Source of the DNA: Nageia nagi
Lineage: Eukaryota; Pinophyta
DNA length: 64,000 nt
Assembly (NCBI GenBank): GCA_050084985.1
Contig: JBITNC010000001.1
Span: 38,316,001-38,380,000, forward strand
Direction of reading: 5' to 3'
Shown: one piece after another, positions 12,254 through 21,718 of the stretch
How the letters are laid out: the number at the start of each line of letters is the position of its first letter
How positions within the stretch are numbered: the stretch's first letter is position 1
Notes under the pieces: model-generated
Databases searched by the model: none
What the model was told of the DNA's origin: nothing
Seen by the model: the letters and a program-made list of their open reading frames with translations, nothing else
Translations under genes and position numbers: made by a program

Positions 12254-13081
12254 GTACCCATGATCATGCTAATACTAACGGAACTAACATTAGGGTAGAC
12301 ATGCTAACCAACACTATGGTAGGGGAAATGGGGATCCATTTTTTAGGTAAAAAGAGGAGCGCCAGCGCTCCATATCTATTAGTGAATATCGCCGGCGGTC
12401 CTCTTCCATGATTTATTTTTGTTGGAATGAAAGTCACTAGATCCCCCTCAGTATGGAGTTCTAGCTCTTGGGTCACTATTTTGCATATCTCTGGGGGCAG
12501 ATATCAGTTCTTAAATCATTCTACAGGCCTCTTGACACGGTGCTCAGTTTTATCTCATACACAGTGATCAGTTTCATCATATATATCAGGCTCCTTGGTG
12601 CACAGTGGTTGAGAAAATTTAGGGTACAAGTTTGTACGGATGAACACGGTACAGCCATGATATCAGAAATTCAAAATAAAAAGGGAAAAATGATTGGCTA
12701 GGGTATTCAATAGAAAAACCCTAGGGCAATTTGGAATCCAGAGGTGATTCGTAGGGATGTGATTTTCACGATTTTTGATGAATCCTTGAGAAAAGGACCG
12801 CCCGCGGCCTTAGTGAAAAGACCGTCGGCGTTCTAAGTCAGTAAGAAAGGACTGCCTGCGGTCCTTTATCTAGAAAATCAGTTTATTGAAGTATTACGAG
12901 TGCATCATAGATGTTTGATCAACGTTATATCCAGGAGAATATTGCCTTGAGTTTCATGTTTACAGATCTGAATTATCAGCTTATCCAAGTATCATGAGTG
13001 CATCATAGATGTTTGACGAATGATATATCCAGGAGAATATTGCTTTGAGTTTCATGCTTACAGACCCGAGTGATCAGACTA
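12254..13081 (+). other. Post-gag noncoding region with GC palindromes
   Basis: No pol-like coding was seen. It contains GGAGCGCCAGCGCTCC at 12356-12371 (perfect 7+2+7 palindrome), a CGCCGGCG motif near 12390, GGACCGCCCGCGGCCT at 12795-12810, a GACCGTCGGCG motif at 12820, and GGACTGCCTGCGGTCC at 12849-12864. A single unit related to the downstream hairpin repeats lies near 12445-12475 (GGAGTTCTAGCTC). The counterpart in the old minus-strand copy is 33021-36160, which additionally holds a PMD gene. Confidence 0.75.
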
Positions 13082-14190
13082 TCATGCTTGTGAGTGGAGT
13101 CCAGCTCCCACAGTCAGCTTATCATGTGTTTGTGAGAGGAGTTCAGCTCCCATAGTTAGCTTATCATGTGCTTATGAGTGGAGTTCAGCTCCCATGATCA
13201 GACTATCATGCTTGTGAGTGGAGTCCAGCTCCCACAGTCAGCTTATCATGTGTTTGTGAGAGGAGTCCAGCTCCCATAGTCAGCTTATCATGTGCTTATG
13301 AGTGGAGTCCAGCTCCCATGATCAGATTACCATGCTTGTGAGAGGAGTCCAGCTCCCATGATCAGATTATCATGTTTGTGAGAGGAGTCCAGCTCCCATA
13401 GTCAGCTTATCATGTGCTTATGAGTGGAGTCCAGCTCCCATGATCAGATTACCATGCTTGTGAGAGGAGTCCAGCTCCCATGATCAGATTATCATGCTTG
13501 TGAGAGGAGTCCAGCTCCCATGATCAGATTATCATGCTTGTGAGAGGAGTTCAGCTCCCATGATCAGATTATCATGCTTATGAGTGGAGTCCAGCTCCCA
13601 TGATCAGATTACCATGCTTGTGAGAGGAGTCCAGCTCCCATGATCAGATTATCATGCTTGTGAGAGGAGTCCAGCTCCCATGATCAGATTATCATGCTTG
13701 TGAGAGGAGTCCAGCTCCCATGATCAGATTATCATGCTTGTGAGAGGAGTCTAGCTCCCATGATCAGATTATCATGCTTGTGAGAGGAGTCCAGCTCCCA
13801 TGATCAGATTATCATGCTTGTGAGAGGAGTCCAGCTCCCATGATCAGATTATCATGCTTGTGAGAGGAGTCCAGCTCCCATGATCAGCTTATCATGCTTG
13901 TGAGAGGAGTCCAGCTCCCATGATCAGATTATCATGCTTGTGAGAGGATTCCAGCTCCCATGATCAGATTATCATGTGCTTACCATGTGGCTATGAGTGG
14001 AGTCCAGCTCCCATGGTCAAGAGTATCATGTGCTTACCATGTGGCTATGAGTGGAGTCCAGCTCCCATAGTCAGCTTATCATGTGCTTATCAGGTGGCTA
14101 TGAGTGGGGTCCAGCTCCCATAGTCAGCTTATCATGAGCTTATCATGTGGCTATGGGTGGAGTTCAGCTCCCATTATCAGCTTATCATGC
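13082..14190 (+). repeat. 40-bp tandem hairpin-repeat array
   Basis: About 27 units, exactly 40 bp through much of 13440-13960 and 38-55 bp at the edges. Each unit contains ATCATG...GGAG-TCCAG-CTCC-CATGAT, which can fold into a hairpin (GGAG/CTCC inside ATCATG/CATGAT). Edge units are more diverged, as expected when an array expands from its middle. It has the same position and related units as 32431-33020 and 54350-54660. Confidence 0.93.
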
Positions 14191-14231
14191 TTCTTGGTGG
14201 AGTGTCAGCCCCATCAGTTTATCATTGTTTT

Positions 14232-14697
14232 GCGGAGTTCGGTTCTTCGGCAACTGGAGTACACCTCTTGATGTGAGGGCTCAGTTGTGTGGATACTTAG
14301 CTCTCCCCCTTTAGCTTATCACTTGTTTTGCGGAGTTCGGTTCTTCGGCAACTGAGTACACCTCTTGATGAGAGGGCTCAGTTGTGTGGATACTTAGCTC
14401 TCACATATCAGCTTATCACTTGTTTTGCGGAGTTCGGTTCTTCGGCAACTGGAGTACACCTCTTGATGTGAGGGCTCAGTTGTGTGGATACTTAGCTCTC
14501 CCCCTTTAGCTTATCACTTGTTTTGCGGAGTTCGGTTCTTCGGCAACTGGAGTACACCTCTTGATGAGAGGGCTCAGTTGTGTGGATACTTAGCTCTCAC
14601 ATATCAGCTTATCACTTGTTTTGCGGAGTTCGGTTCTTCGGCAACTGGAGTACACCTCTTGATGAGAGGGCTCAGTTGTGTGGATACTTAGCTCTCC
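14232..14697 (+). repeat. 97-98-bp tandem array, five copies
   Basis: Units begin GCGGAGTTCGGTTCTTCGG at 14232, 14330, 14428, 14525 and 14623. Alternate units end in CTCCCCCTTTAGC or CTCACATATCAGC, so the array probably grew as roughly 196-bp dimers. Each unit includes TACACCTCTTGATGTGAG and TTAGCTCTC, recognisable relatives of the hairpin units in the older elements. Confidence 0.93.
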
Positions 14698-14736
14698 CCT
14701 GTGTTTGGTTATGGTTATCATGTTTGGACTTGTGAG

Positions 14737-14880
14737 TTGATCATGTGTGTTATCATGTCTTGTCTTGTGAGTTGATCATGTGTGTTATCATGTCTTGTCT
14801 TGTGAGTTGATCATGTGTGTTATCATGTCTTGTCTTGTGAGTTGATCATGTGTGTTATCATGTCTTGGTCTTGTGAGTTG
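14737..14880 (+). repeat. 35-bp tandem array, about four copies
   Basis: Units of the form GTTGATCATGTGTGTTATCA plus TGTCTTGTCTTGTGA. The corresponding position of the old minus-strand copy (32260-32405) holds a related CACATG-rich array. Open frames across it are low complexity and not credible genes. Confidence 0.9.
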
Positions 14881-15258
14881 TTCATGTTTTGTCTTGTGAT
14901 GTGGTCTTGTCAAGTTGTCGTCTGGCCGGCATGTGTGGTCAAGTCGTCTGTCCGGTCATTGTCATATGTGTTGTCAAGTTTGTTGTCTTGGGTCATCAAC
15001 ATTGCGGCAAAGATTATCAGCTTATCAGACTATCACCTTCTACAGCAAAACGCAAGGGGCAAGCATGCCCAAGGTAATGTAAAAAGGGAGTTTCCTCAAC
15101 CTATATATAGCTTTATCATGATGTTGCTTAAGTTTGGAATGATTAGTGTTTATCATTGCTTATCAAAATTGCTTGCTATGATGTTGTGTTTTTACTTTGA
15201 ATGTAAAATCTCAAGTCATCTCATGATTTCTTCGATTTCACATCCAAAGTGGGGCATC
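14881..15258 (+). other. 3' noncoding region and polypurine tract
   Basis: No gene seen. It ends in CAAAGTGGGGCATC immediately before the 3' LTR TG. The same AAAGTGGGGCAT tract sits next to the LTRs at 32019-32034 and 53901-53914 on the minus strand, supporting its role as plus-strand primer. Confidence 0.8.
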
Positions 15259-16208
15259 TGTTAACACATAAAAATGATTTTATGTTTTTAAATCAATAAA
15301 TTAATGAAATATGCTTGGCTTAACTATATGTCTTGAATGGATAAAAGTGATAATATCAATGTTTGGCTTGAATGGGAATATTGCATGGGTTATCTTGAAT
15401 ATTGCATGGTATATCTTGAGTATTGTGTGAATCATCTTGTTTATTGATGTATTTATCTTAAATCTTGTGAATTAACCTTATTTATGTGGATGCACGCCGA
15501 CCTATGGGCGGTATTACCTATATCTATATAAATAAGGGATCTAATAGTAAGTCCACAACAACAAGGATACACATGATCCCGCGTATGGTCTTGTAAGTGG
15601 CTACCCCTTAAGGTATCTCTTGGTACCGCCTACAAGGCTGTGGTTTGTGTGCTTCCTTTCGCGAGCTATCCTGACATCTATGATCTATTCTGATATCACA
15701 CTGCTATCTGAGACATCCGTATTAAAGCTCTGGACTTGATTGAGAGATCAAAAATCATCAAAAGAAGACCGCCGGTGCTCCCTTATGAACCAGGAACACC
15801 GTCGGTGCTCTATTATCTCTGAAACGGACCGCCCGCGGTCCTCTTTTTGCATCTTCACAGGTGACTACGTTTTTGAGAGGCAGTTCATCATCAGCACATC
15901 GCCAACATCTTCATCTTTCGTTGTCAGGTACGTTCCGTGAGGTAAGTATACAAACCACAGTCTTGTTTGATTACATTTCTGAATTGGTTATTTTGTTTAT
16001 TGTTATCTAGAATAAATTGCTATCTTTAATTCAAATACAAATATATTGGGTTTGTAGATATTTATCTATTTATTTATTTGCATGCTCAATTTTATTTGTA
16101 AACATTTGTGAGAATAAATTGCTATCCGTAGCTAGAATACAGATAATATTGAGTTTGTAGATAATCCCCTATTTACTTATTTGCACTCTCAATTTTTATT
16201 TGTAAACA
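15259..16208 (+). repeat. 3' LTR of the young element
   Basis: 950 bp, TG at 15259 and CA at 16208, followed by target duplication ATATC at 16209-16213. I saw one base different from the 5' LTR. Confidence 0.95.
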
Positions 16209-16213
16209 ATATC

Positions 16214-17311
16214 CTCTCTCAAAACCTAGTGCCATCAAGATATCCTATATGGATTCCATGGTGTGTGGATCCTCCTAAGTAGTATTCCAAGATGGAATAA
16301 TCTATTCCCCTTGGGGGTCATCCCTCTCAATCCTCTACTTGATATAGTAAATAAGGGTAGGTGGAAATTCTTGCTATATATTGAACTATCTAAGAACCCA
16401 TTAAGGTAAATATGCCTCTACGAGCTTCCTTTGGGTCTGTAAAAAGCATGCTTTCCTCACCTAGAAAAATTGATAAGTTTCTTCCTCCAACACATAGTTT
16501 GTAGAGGATACTAAGTCCTAAAGCTATAATCTATCCACCTTACATCTCCTATCCTACAAAGTCTATGGGTACCTATACCCATGCAACCTAGACATGTAAC
16601 AAGTCAATGCACTATCTGTAGGATCTTCTCTAGCTCTTTCTAATCCAAACATCCAAAAAATAGCTATCTTCTCATATGCCCACACTTATAGTAGGCCCAC
16701 ATGAGTAATGGTGATATTGAACTTGTCTACATAGAAAATGTTTTGTAAATTTCTATAAAGTTATGCTAGCATAATGAGAGCCCATGCATACCTTATTCCC
16801 CTAGAATAAATGTCTTATATAATCCAAACCATACCCAACAAAAAGGACAAGGCACTCTTGTATGGAAATAGGTATGTAGAAATGATAGAGGCTATTAATA
16901 GCCTCAAGTGTCTAGAAGGAGAGGAAAACTTACATGCCTCACATAGATGAGAAGACCTATGCTCCTAATCATTCTCTCACTCCCTCATAAACCATGCTAC
17001 CAATGTTTGTCAATCCTCATTGCTCCCTATCTAAGCATGATGTACCAATCACCCTCAAACTGAAATCCCCCATATTTGATAAATATCCAATAGTGTGACT
17101 ATCATTTCACTTGGGGAAAGGTGAAATGTATTAGTGTATATATCCCATATCTTTTCTAATACTATTAATAAATGTATATCATGCTATACATGACTAGCCA
17201 TAATTAGGTCCACCAGATCAGGTCAAGAAAGAATATCATCATTATGGTTTGTCCTAGGCCATGTCTTTTCCTTCTCTAAGGTAGTAGTGGACATGGATCC
17301 ACTCTTCATAA
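16214..17311 (-). pseudogene. PMD gene, copy B, N-terminal and central part
   Basis: Minus-strand reading from a possible ATG at 17311 gives a largely single frame with about eleven stops. Landmarks in order: a TNTFHLSPSEMIVTLLDIYQ block (the PMD N-terminal signature resembling TFHLP.GE.TVTLEDV), a FLLGMVWII block, Y-AWALIMLA..YRNL, and HVGLL.VWAYEKIAIF. The PMD family is linked to silencing in Arabidopsis (MAIN, MAIL1) and is frequent in plant transposons. A TATA/telo-box promoter-like site lies 150-160 bases upstream (17460-17480). It is antisense to family B gag. Stops make it a pseudogene. The rest of the gene lies at 8300-9043 across the young insertion. Confidence 0.72.
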
Positions 17312-17459
17312 GGACCTTGCTATCCTAAAAAATAAAAGAAAAATTCATATTACTAATTGTAAAAGCTCAAAATGACTGAAAAATACAAGCAAATGATGAT
17401 AATAAAAATCAAAATAGCTTTCAAAGGGAATAACATGGTGTAAAAATAGCAAGATGATG

Positions 17460-17480
17460 AAACCCTAGGGTTTATAAAAA
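17460..17480 (-). promoter_or_regulatory. TATA plus telo-box upstream of the PMD pseudogene
   Basis: On the minus strand the sequence reads CTTTTTATAAACCCTAGGGTTT: a TATA-like string overlapping a palindromic AAACCCTAGGGTTT telo-box (17460-17473), 150-160 bases before the first PMD ATG. A TTTTTTAG-type 3' splice-site-like string lies close to that ATG (about 17320-17328). This suggests the segment was captured with its own promoter and leader, but that is inference. Confidence 0.4.
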
Positions 17481-19172
17481 GGAAATCAAGAAAAAAAATG
17501 GGAAATAAAATGAAATGGAAAATAAATGAACACTCATCGCATGCTCAAATGGGAGGCTATGAAGATACTAAAAAATATATCCATTTTGCCTAGTTACAAA
17601 TCTCTCTACTAGATGCCAATCATTGTATGCCATGTTAGGAGATTGTCTAACAATCCAATGATTAGGGGTAACAAATTCAAAGGGAAATTGAATGATGGAT
17701 GGGAAATGAGCAATATAAAATACCAAATGGAGTTGCTAAGATATATGATAATTTCAAAGCACTAGATAGCAAGAGATAATAAATTACCAAAATACAAATG
17801 ATATAAAAATCAACACCAAATGCACTTTTTATTTGGTTTTTTCCCTTAAGCCTAGCTAAACATTTTTTTTTTGGAAGGTCAGTTTTATGCCTCATAAGTG
17901 CTAGATCATATATGCAAAATAAAATAAAATATTTTATATGGCCATAATTTCTTTTTGAAAAACTAATTTTTCCAATTACATGCCATCAATGACATCCAAA
18001 CAATAAAATTGATGTACAATCTACGACATGATGAACAAAAATAATAAAAAGGGAAAGATTGAATATTTACATTATGCATTGGATGTAAAATTGATTATGT
18101 TAAATTTTTAATATTTATTAATACTAAATAAATTTTGATAGTAGTTTATTTTATGCAACATTACAAAATGATCCAAGTGTTATGATCAAATTCTAGTTTT
18201 GCTAATCTAAATAGATGCACAATACGAGTGTTACTTGATAGAAAAGGTGAAATTTTAAATTATTAAAATCAAGTTTAATTAAATACATGAATAAATTTTT
18301 CATTATTGCATAGATGCATGATTTTTAGATGTTGAATATCTAAATGGATATTTTTCAATACCAATTGAATGGACTCTTTCTCCTAAAATTCAATTCTATC
18401 ATTCTCACACTATCAATGGTGTGATTAAAATGAAATTATGGATGCTTTCAAATATCAACAATGCTATCATGCTTTTAAAAGTTCAAATTGGTTAAGGATG
18501 TCATGATATAGTTTATGCATAGAAAAAAAGTATATAAGGTTAAAAATTAAAAATTTGTTGTTTATAAGAAAATATTATGCTATATGGAGAAATAATTTCA
18601 TGATATTTGTGATACAAAATGTTATTACTTGCATTTAATTGAATATCATTAAAATTTCCATATTTTGATATGACTATTTCCATGCTACTAACAACATGGG
18701 TTTATTATAAATTCATTGTAAATAGGGTACGTTACAAAATATTTGAATATCTATTTGAAAATACCATTATTTCACAAATATGAGCTGCCATGGAAATGAT
18801 GAATAAGATTGCTAAAGACATGATTGCCAAATTATACAAAATTCATGTTATCAATGGCATAGGTTTTCTTTGAAAATCAATGAAATTAAATAATTTAAAG
18901 TGAATCAAACATGGAATTTCAATGTGTAAGGCCAATAAATATTTAAATATTTTGTATTTTCATAGGAATCAAATGATATTTTTCAATGTTATACTAATAA
19001 ATGGTTTCAAGGCCATGGTAACTCCATGAGAAAAATATCTTATCAATTATAGGTTATTCCAAGATTGAGTCATTAAAATAGTTCTCATTAGCTTAATAAT
19101 CATGGTTGTTCAAAGCATGGGGTATTAAAAAGGACCTCATGAGCTTGATCTTTATAGACTATGAGTTACAAT

Positions 19173-19546
19173 TATAATAGTCACATCAACCATAGTGACA
19201 TGATGGATATTATATTAATTTCATACCTATCTTTTAATTGATTATTCTTTAATAGGATGTGATCTATGTTGGTATTATGTTGACTTGCTCTTAAAAAGGT
19301 ATTGTTTGGGAAATTAGGATTTGCATAAAATACTCTCCTCATAGAAGGAATTTGATTTTTGGCTTGATTATGCAAAGCAACATGAGAAAGGGTCAACCAA
19401 GACCAAAAGGGGGCATACAACATATCATACTCAGCATACTAATCAAAAAAGAAAAGTCCACTTTACTATTGAAATTTTTCTTCTCTAAAGTTTTTTGGAT
19501 TATACAATTTCAATGTTTTTCATTTCATATTAAAAGAGGAGAAAAA
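19173..19546 (+). other. Family B 3' noncoding end and purine tract
   Basis: No gene seen. The tract AAAAGAGGAGAAAAA (19532-19546) directly precedes the 3' LTR. The same arrangement, with similar upstream sequence, occurs on the minus strand at 41902-42020. Confidence 0.6.
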
Positions 19547-19735
19547 TGTAGATGCCTAAAAATGATTTATTATTTATTTAATAAATCATATTTAGACTTC
19601 TAAAATGGCTTAATGTAATATTACATATGTCAAGATAAAGTTGATATTACAATACAGTTCCATGTGTTATATTAAATATTATTTTATTTATCATGGGTAT
19701 TATTTTAAAGTATCTTGAATATAACATAAAAATGT
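19547..19735 (+). repeat. 3' LTR start, family B copy 1
   Basis: Starts TGTAGATGCCTAAAAATG and matches bases 1-165 of the window, then similarity is lost near 19735, indicating truncation or replacement. Confidence 0.7.
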
Positions 19736-20032
19736 TATATTTGAGATATATTACATCAAACAGTTTCTTATATAAGCTCTTTTTAGGTATATTTTTCTTT
19801 ACCTTGTATTGCTCCTATGATGAGAGATCCATCATGTCATAACTAAGTCAAAGGGGGCATAATATAAGCAAAACATTAGGCTATCTAAGGCTACCTCCAT
19901 GAGACAACTTTCTCAAGGACTACTTTCTTAGTTTTCTTGTTATAATTTGAATTTATGCTTTAATTATATTTTCTTCCAAAAACCATTAAAACATATTCAA
20001 AGTGAGGCATTTGTTAATACTAAAAAGGAATT
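19736..20032 (+). other. 3' tail of a family C element with purine tract
   Basis: No coding seen. It ends CAAAGTGAGGCATT before an LTR start at 20033, so it is the plus-strand 3' end of an otherwise missing element. Confidence 0.5.
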
Positions 20033-20720
20033 TTAATATAATTAAAATACCTTTTTAAGTATTTGAAATAATATATTTAATTTATTAAATAATTTTTTTC
20101 TATGTGCACTCTCATCTACCTTATGTTTTATGGTAATAGGTTAGCTTGACATCAAAATAAGCCTAAGGAGGAGCCTTAGCACTAGACATGTTTCCTATAA
20201 AGGTGGATGGGTTGTGCATGATCAAATATATGACATGACATAATAATGAATCTTTGATATATGGCATTATACTTCTTGAATGATATTTCTTAACACCATC
20301 TATCATCTTAGATTTTGTTATACTCTAAGCTCTACATTCCTATGATCTTTCATCCTTTTATGAGTGAGATTCCATGCATCAAAGGTGGTATGATGACATT
20401 AAGTAAAAGGGAGAGGCATTCTAGAATGATAATCAGGTGATATCACTGGGTTTCTAACACTACCACTTGGTTGAGGTTTGATTAGTACCTCTATATTTTG
20501 GGAAAGCTCATCATTCATCCTCTTTAATTTTAATTTTGCCTCCATTTATTATCATAGGTAAAAGTACAAGTTTGTATCTTTTGTAAATCTAGTTTTGATA
20601 GGTCAATGTCAATTAGGTCATTATCATCTTTCATGTCATCAATTTTTATTATTTCATAGTTAATTGTTGAATTTAATTATTTTGTAAATAACCCTAATAA
20701 TTATAATTTTGGTTATAAAA
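20033..20720 (+). repeat. Family C LTR in plus orientation
   Basis: Starts TGTTAATACTAAAAAGG and ends GGTTATAAAA. It matches the reverse complement of 25969-26681, including the block CTAGTTTTGATAGGTCAATG and following. It is oriented opposite to the pol remnants beside it. Confidence 0.7.
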
Positions 20721-20759
20721 AATGCATTTATAACCATCAAATAATAGTTTCCATTCATC

Positions 20760-21718
20760 ATGTTCCATAAAATAATGAAAACTCAAGGATGTTTAGGCTC
20801 TATAATGGAGCCATAATGCTAGATTGGAGTGACATTGCTAGGATCACAAATTGTTTAGCCATGCACTTCATCAAGAAATTTCTCATGAGTCTTTGATACT
20901 TTATTTCTTATATGATTTGAAATGAAATATGTTATAGCCTATCCATTTATTGATTTTTGAGTAATAAAGACCAAATTGGACTCTTGAAGTAACATCACCC
21001 ATTTTGCAGCCCTTCCAGATAGCTAGGATTTGGACATGAGATATCTGAGAGGATCAGTTGAGTTATGATATATGTTGTGTTTTAAAGCATATAATGTTTT
21101 AAAATTTTGGTTTATAATATAATTTAAAACACATATTTTATATTATAGTGTACCTTATACTCATAATCAAATAAGGTTTTGTTGATATAATAAATTGCTT
21201 TTCTTTGTTGTTATCATATTTTTGAGCTAGCATTGCCCCTAATACACTTAAAGTTGCTGAAACATAAAGTAAAAAAATCTTATCTAAATAATAAGGGGAT
21301 AAATATGGAGCATTAGTAAGTTACCTCTTTATGTTTTCCAAATCCTTTTGACACTTTTCATCCCAAATAAATTTCTCATCTTTCTTCAGTAAATGAGAAA
21401 ATGAAGAAGTTATATCTACTAGTTGAGCAATGAACCTTATTATAGTTTGAACCTTACCTTTAAGGCTCCTCAAATCCTTAAAATTATTAGGATGTGGTAA
21501 GTAAAAAATGGTTGAAACTCTCTTAATATCCACCTCAATACCTCTTCTTCAAATAATGAAACCAAGTAATTTACCTGATGAAAATACAAATGCACACTTT
21601 TGAGGATTCAGCTTTAACTTGTACTCTCTTGTTATTTGAAATAATTTTCTCAAATATAAAATGTGATCATATTTGGCTATGAATTTTGGGAGGATATTAT
21701 CAACATAAAACTAACAAT
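20760..21718 (-). pseudogene. RT C-terminal part and RNase H, family C
   Basis: Minus-strand reading from 21718 gives FYVDNIL (degraded Y-x-D-D active site, second Asp changed to Asn), then the thumb/connection region with the open piece 21533-21321 (LRSLKGKVQTIIRFI, FIWDEKCQKDLENIK). This aligns with LRSLQGKIQVVKIFI in the related element at 59086-59382. Near 21040-20900 a DPLRYLMSKS plus SGRAAKWVMLLQ block marks the RNase H end. Frames are broken and the RT fingers and palm are absent, apparently lost at or replaced from 21719. It is not functional. Confidence 0.75.

Larger units (their letters stand above)
9044..16208 (+). mobile_element. Young, complete, gag-only LTR retrotransposon (family A)
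   Basis: The 7,165-bp element is flanked by the 5-bp target duplication ATATC (9039-9043 and 16209-16213). Both LTRs are 950 bp, start TGTTAAC, end GTAAACA, and differ by one transition that I could find (9743 T versus 15958 C). Order: 5' LTR, primer site, intact gag, noncoding region with GC palindromes, three tandem arrays, purine tract, 3' LTR. No pol sequence is present, so replication needs RT and integrase from another element. The related pol-bearing element at 53120-64000 shares the LTR family and is a model for such a helper. Insertion is within the unit B PMD pseudogene. Confidence 0.93.
7214..19172. repeat. Tandem duplication unit B, split by the young element
   Basis: This is the second copy of unit A. 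It is interrupted at 9039-16213 by the young retrotransposon and retains the PMD N-terminal half (about 16890-17320) that unit A lost. Block 7214-8290 is noncoding apart from microsatellites. 17320-18065 shows no gene apart from a TATA/telo-box promoter-like site. 18066-19172 is the counterpart of 6100-7180 and holds no recognisable gene. Confidence 0.8.
1..19735 (+). mobile_element. Degenerate gag-only LTR retrotransposon, family B copy 1
   Basis: The element has a 5' LTR cut by the window edge (1-672), a primer-binding-like site, a broken gag (734-2880), a long interior made of two tandem units, a purine tract and the start of a 3' LTR (19547). Bases 1-165 match 19573-19735, which identifies the LTR pair. 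No protease, RT or integrase remnant was seen between gag and the 3' LTR, so this looks like a non-autonomous gag-only element. Its gag resembles Tat-lineage Ty3/gypsy gag. The 3' LTR stops matching near 19735, so the true end is uncertain. Confidence 0.6.

Noticed and set aside
12226-12701. Short frames after the gag stop as possible protease or RT
   Set aside because: No Asp-protease or RT motif in any frame; the region is noncoding in the related old element.
13082-14190. Regular 40-bp repeats that could suggest a CRISPR array
   Set aside because: Units are contiguous with no unique spacers, the DNA is plant nuclear, and the array sits inside an LTR retrotransposon.
14482-15264. Open frames of 69, 149 and 62 aa after gag in the young element
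   Set aside because: They run through the 98-bp and 35-bp tandem arrays, are low complexity, and have no counterpart in the old copy.
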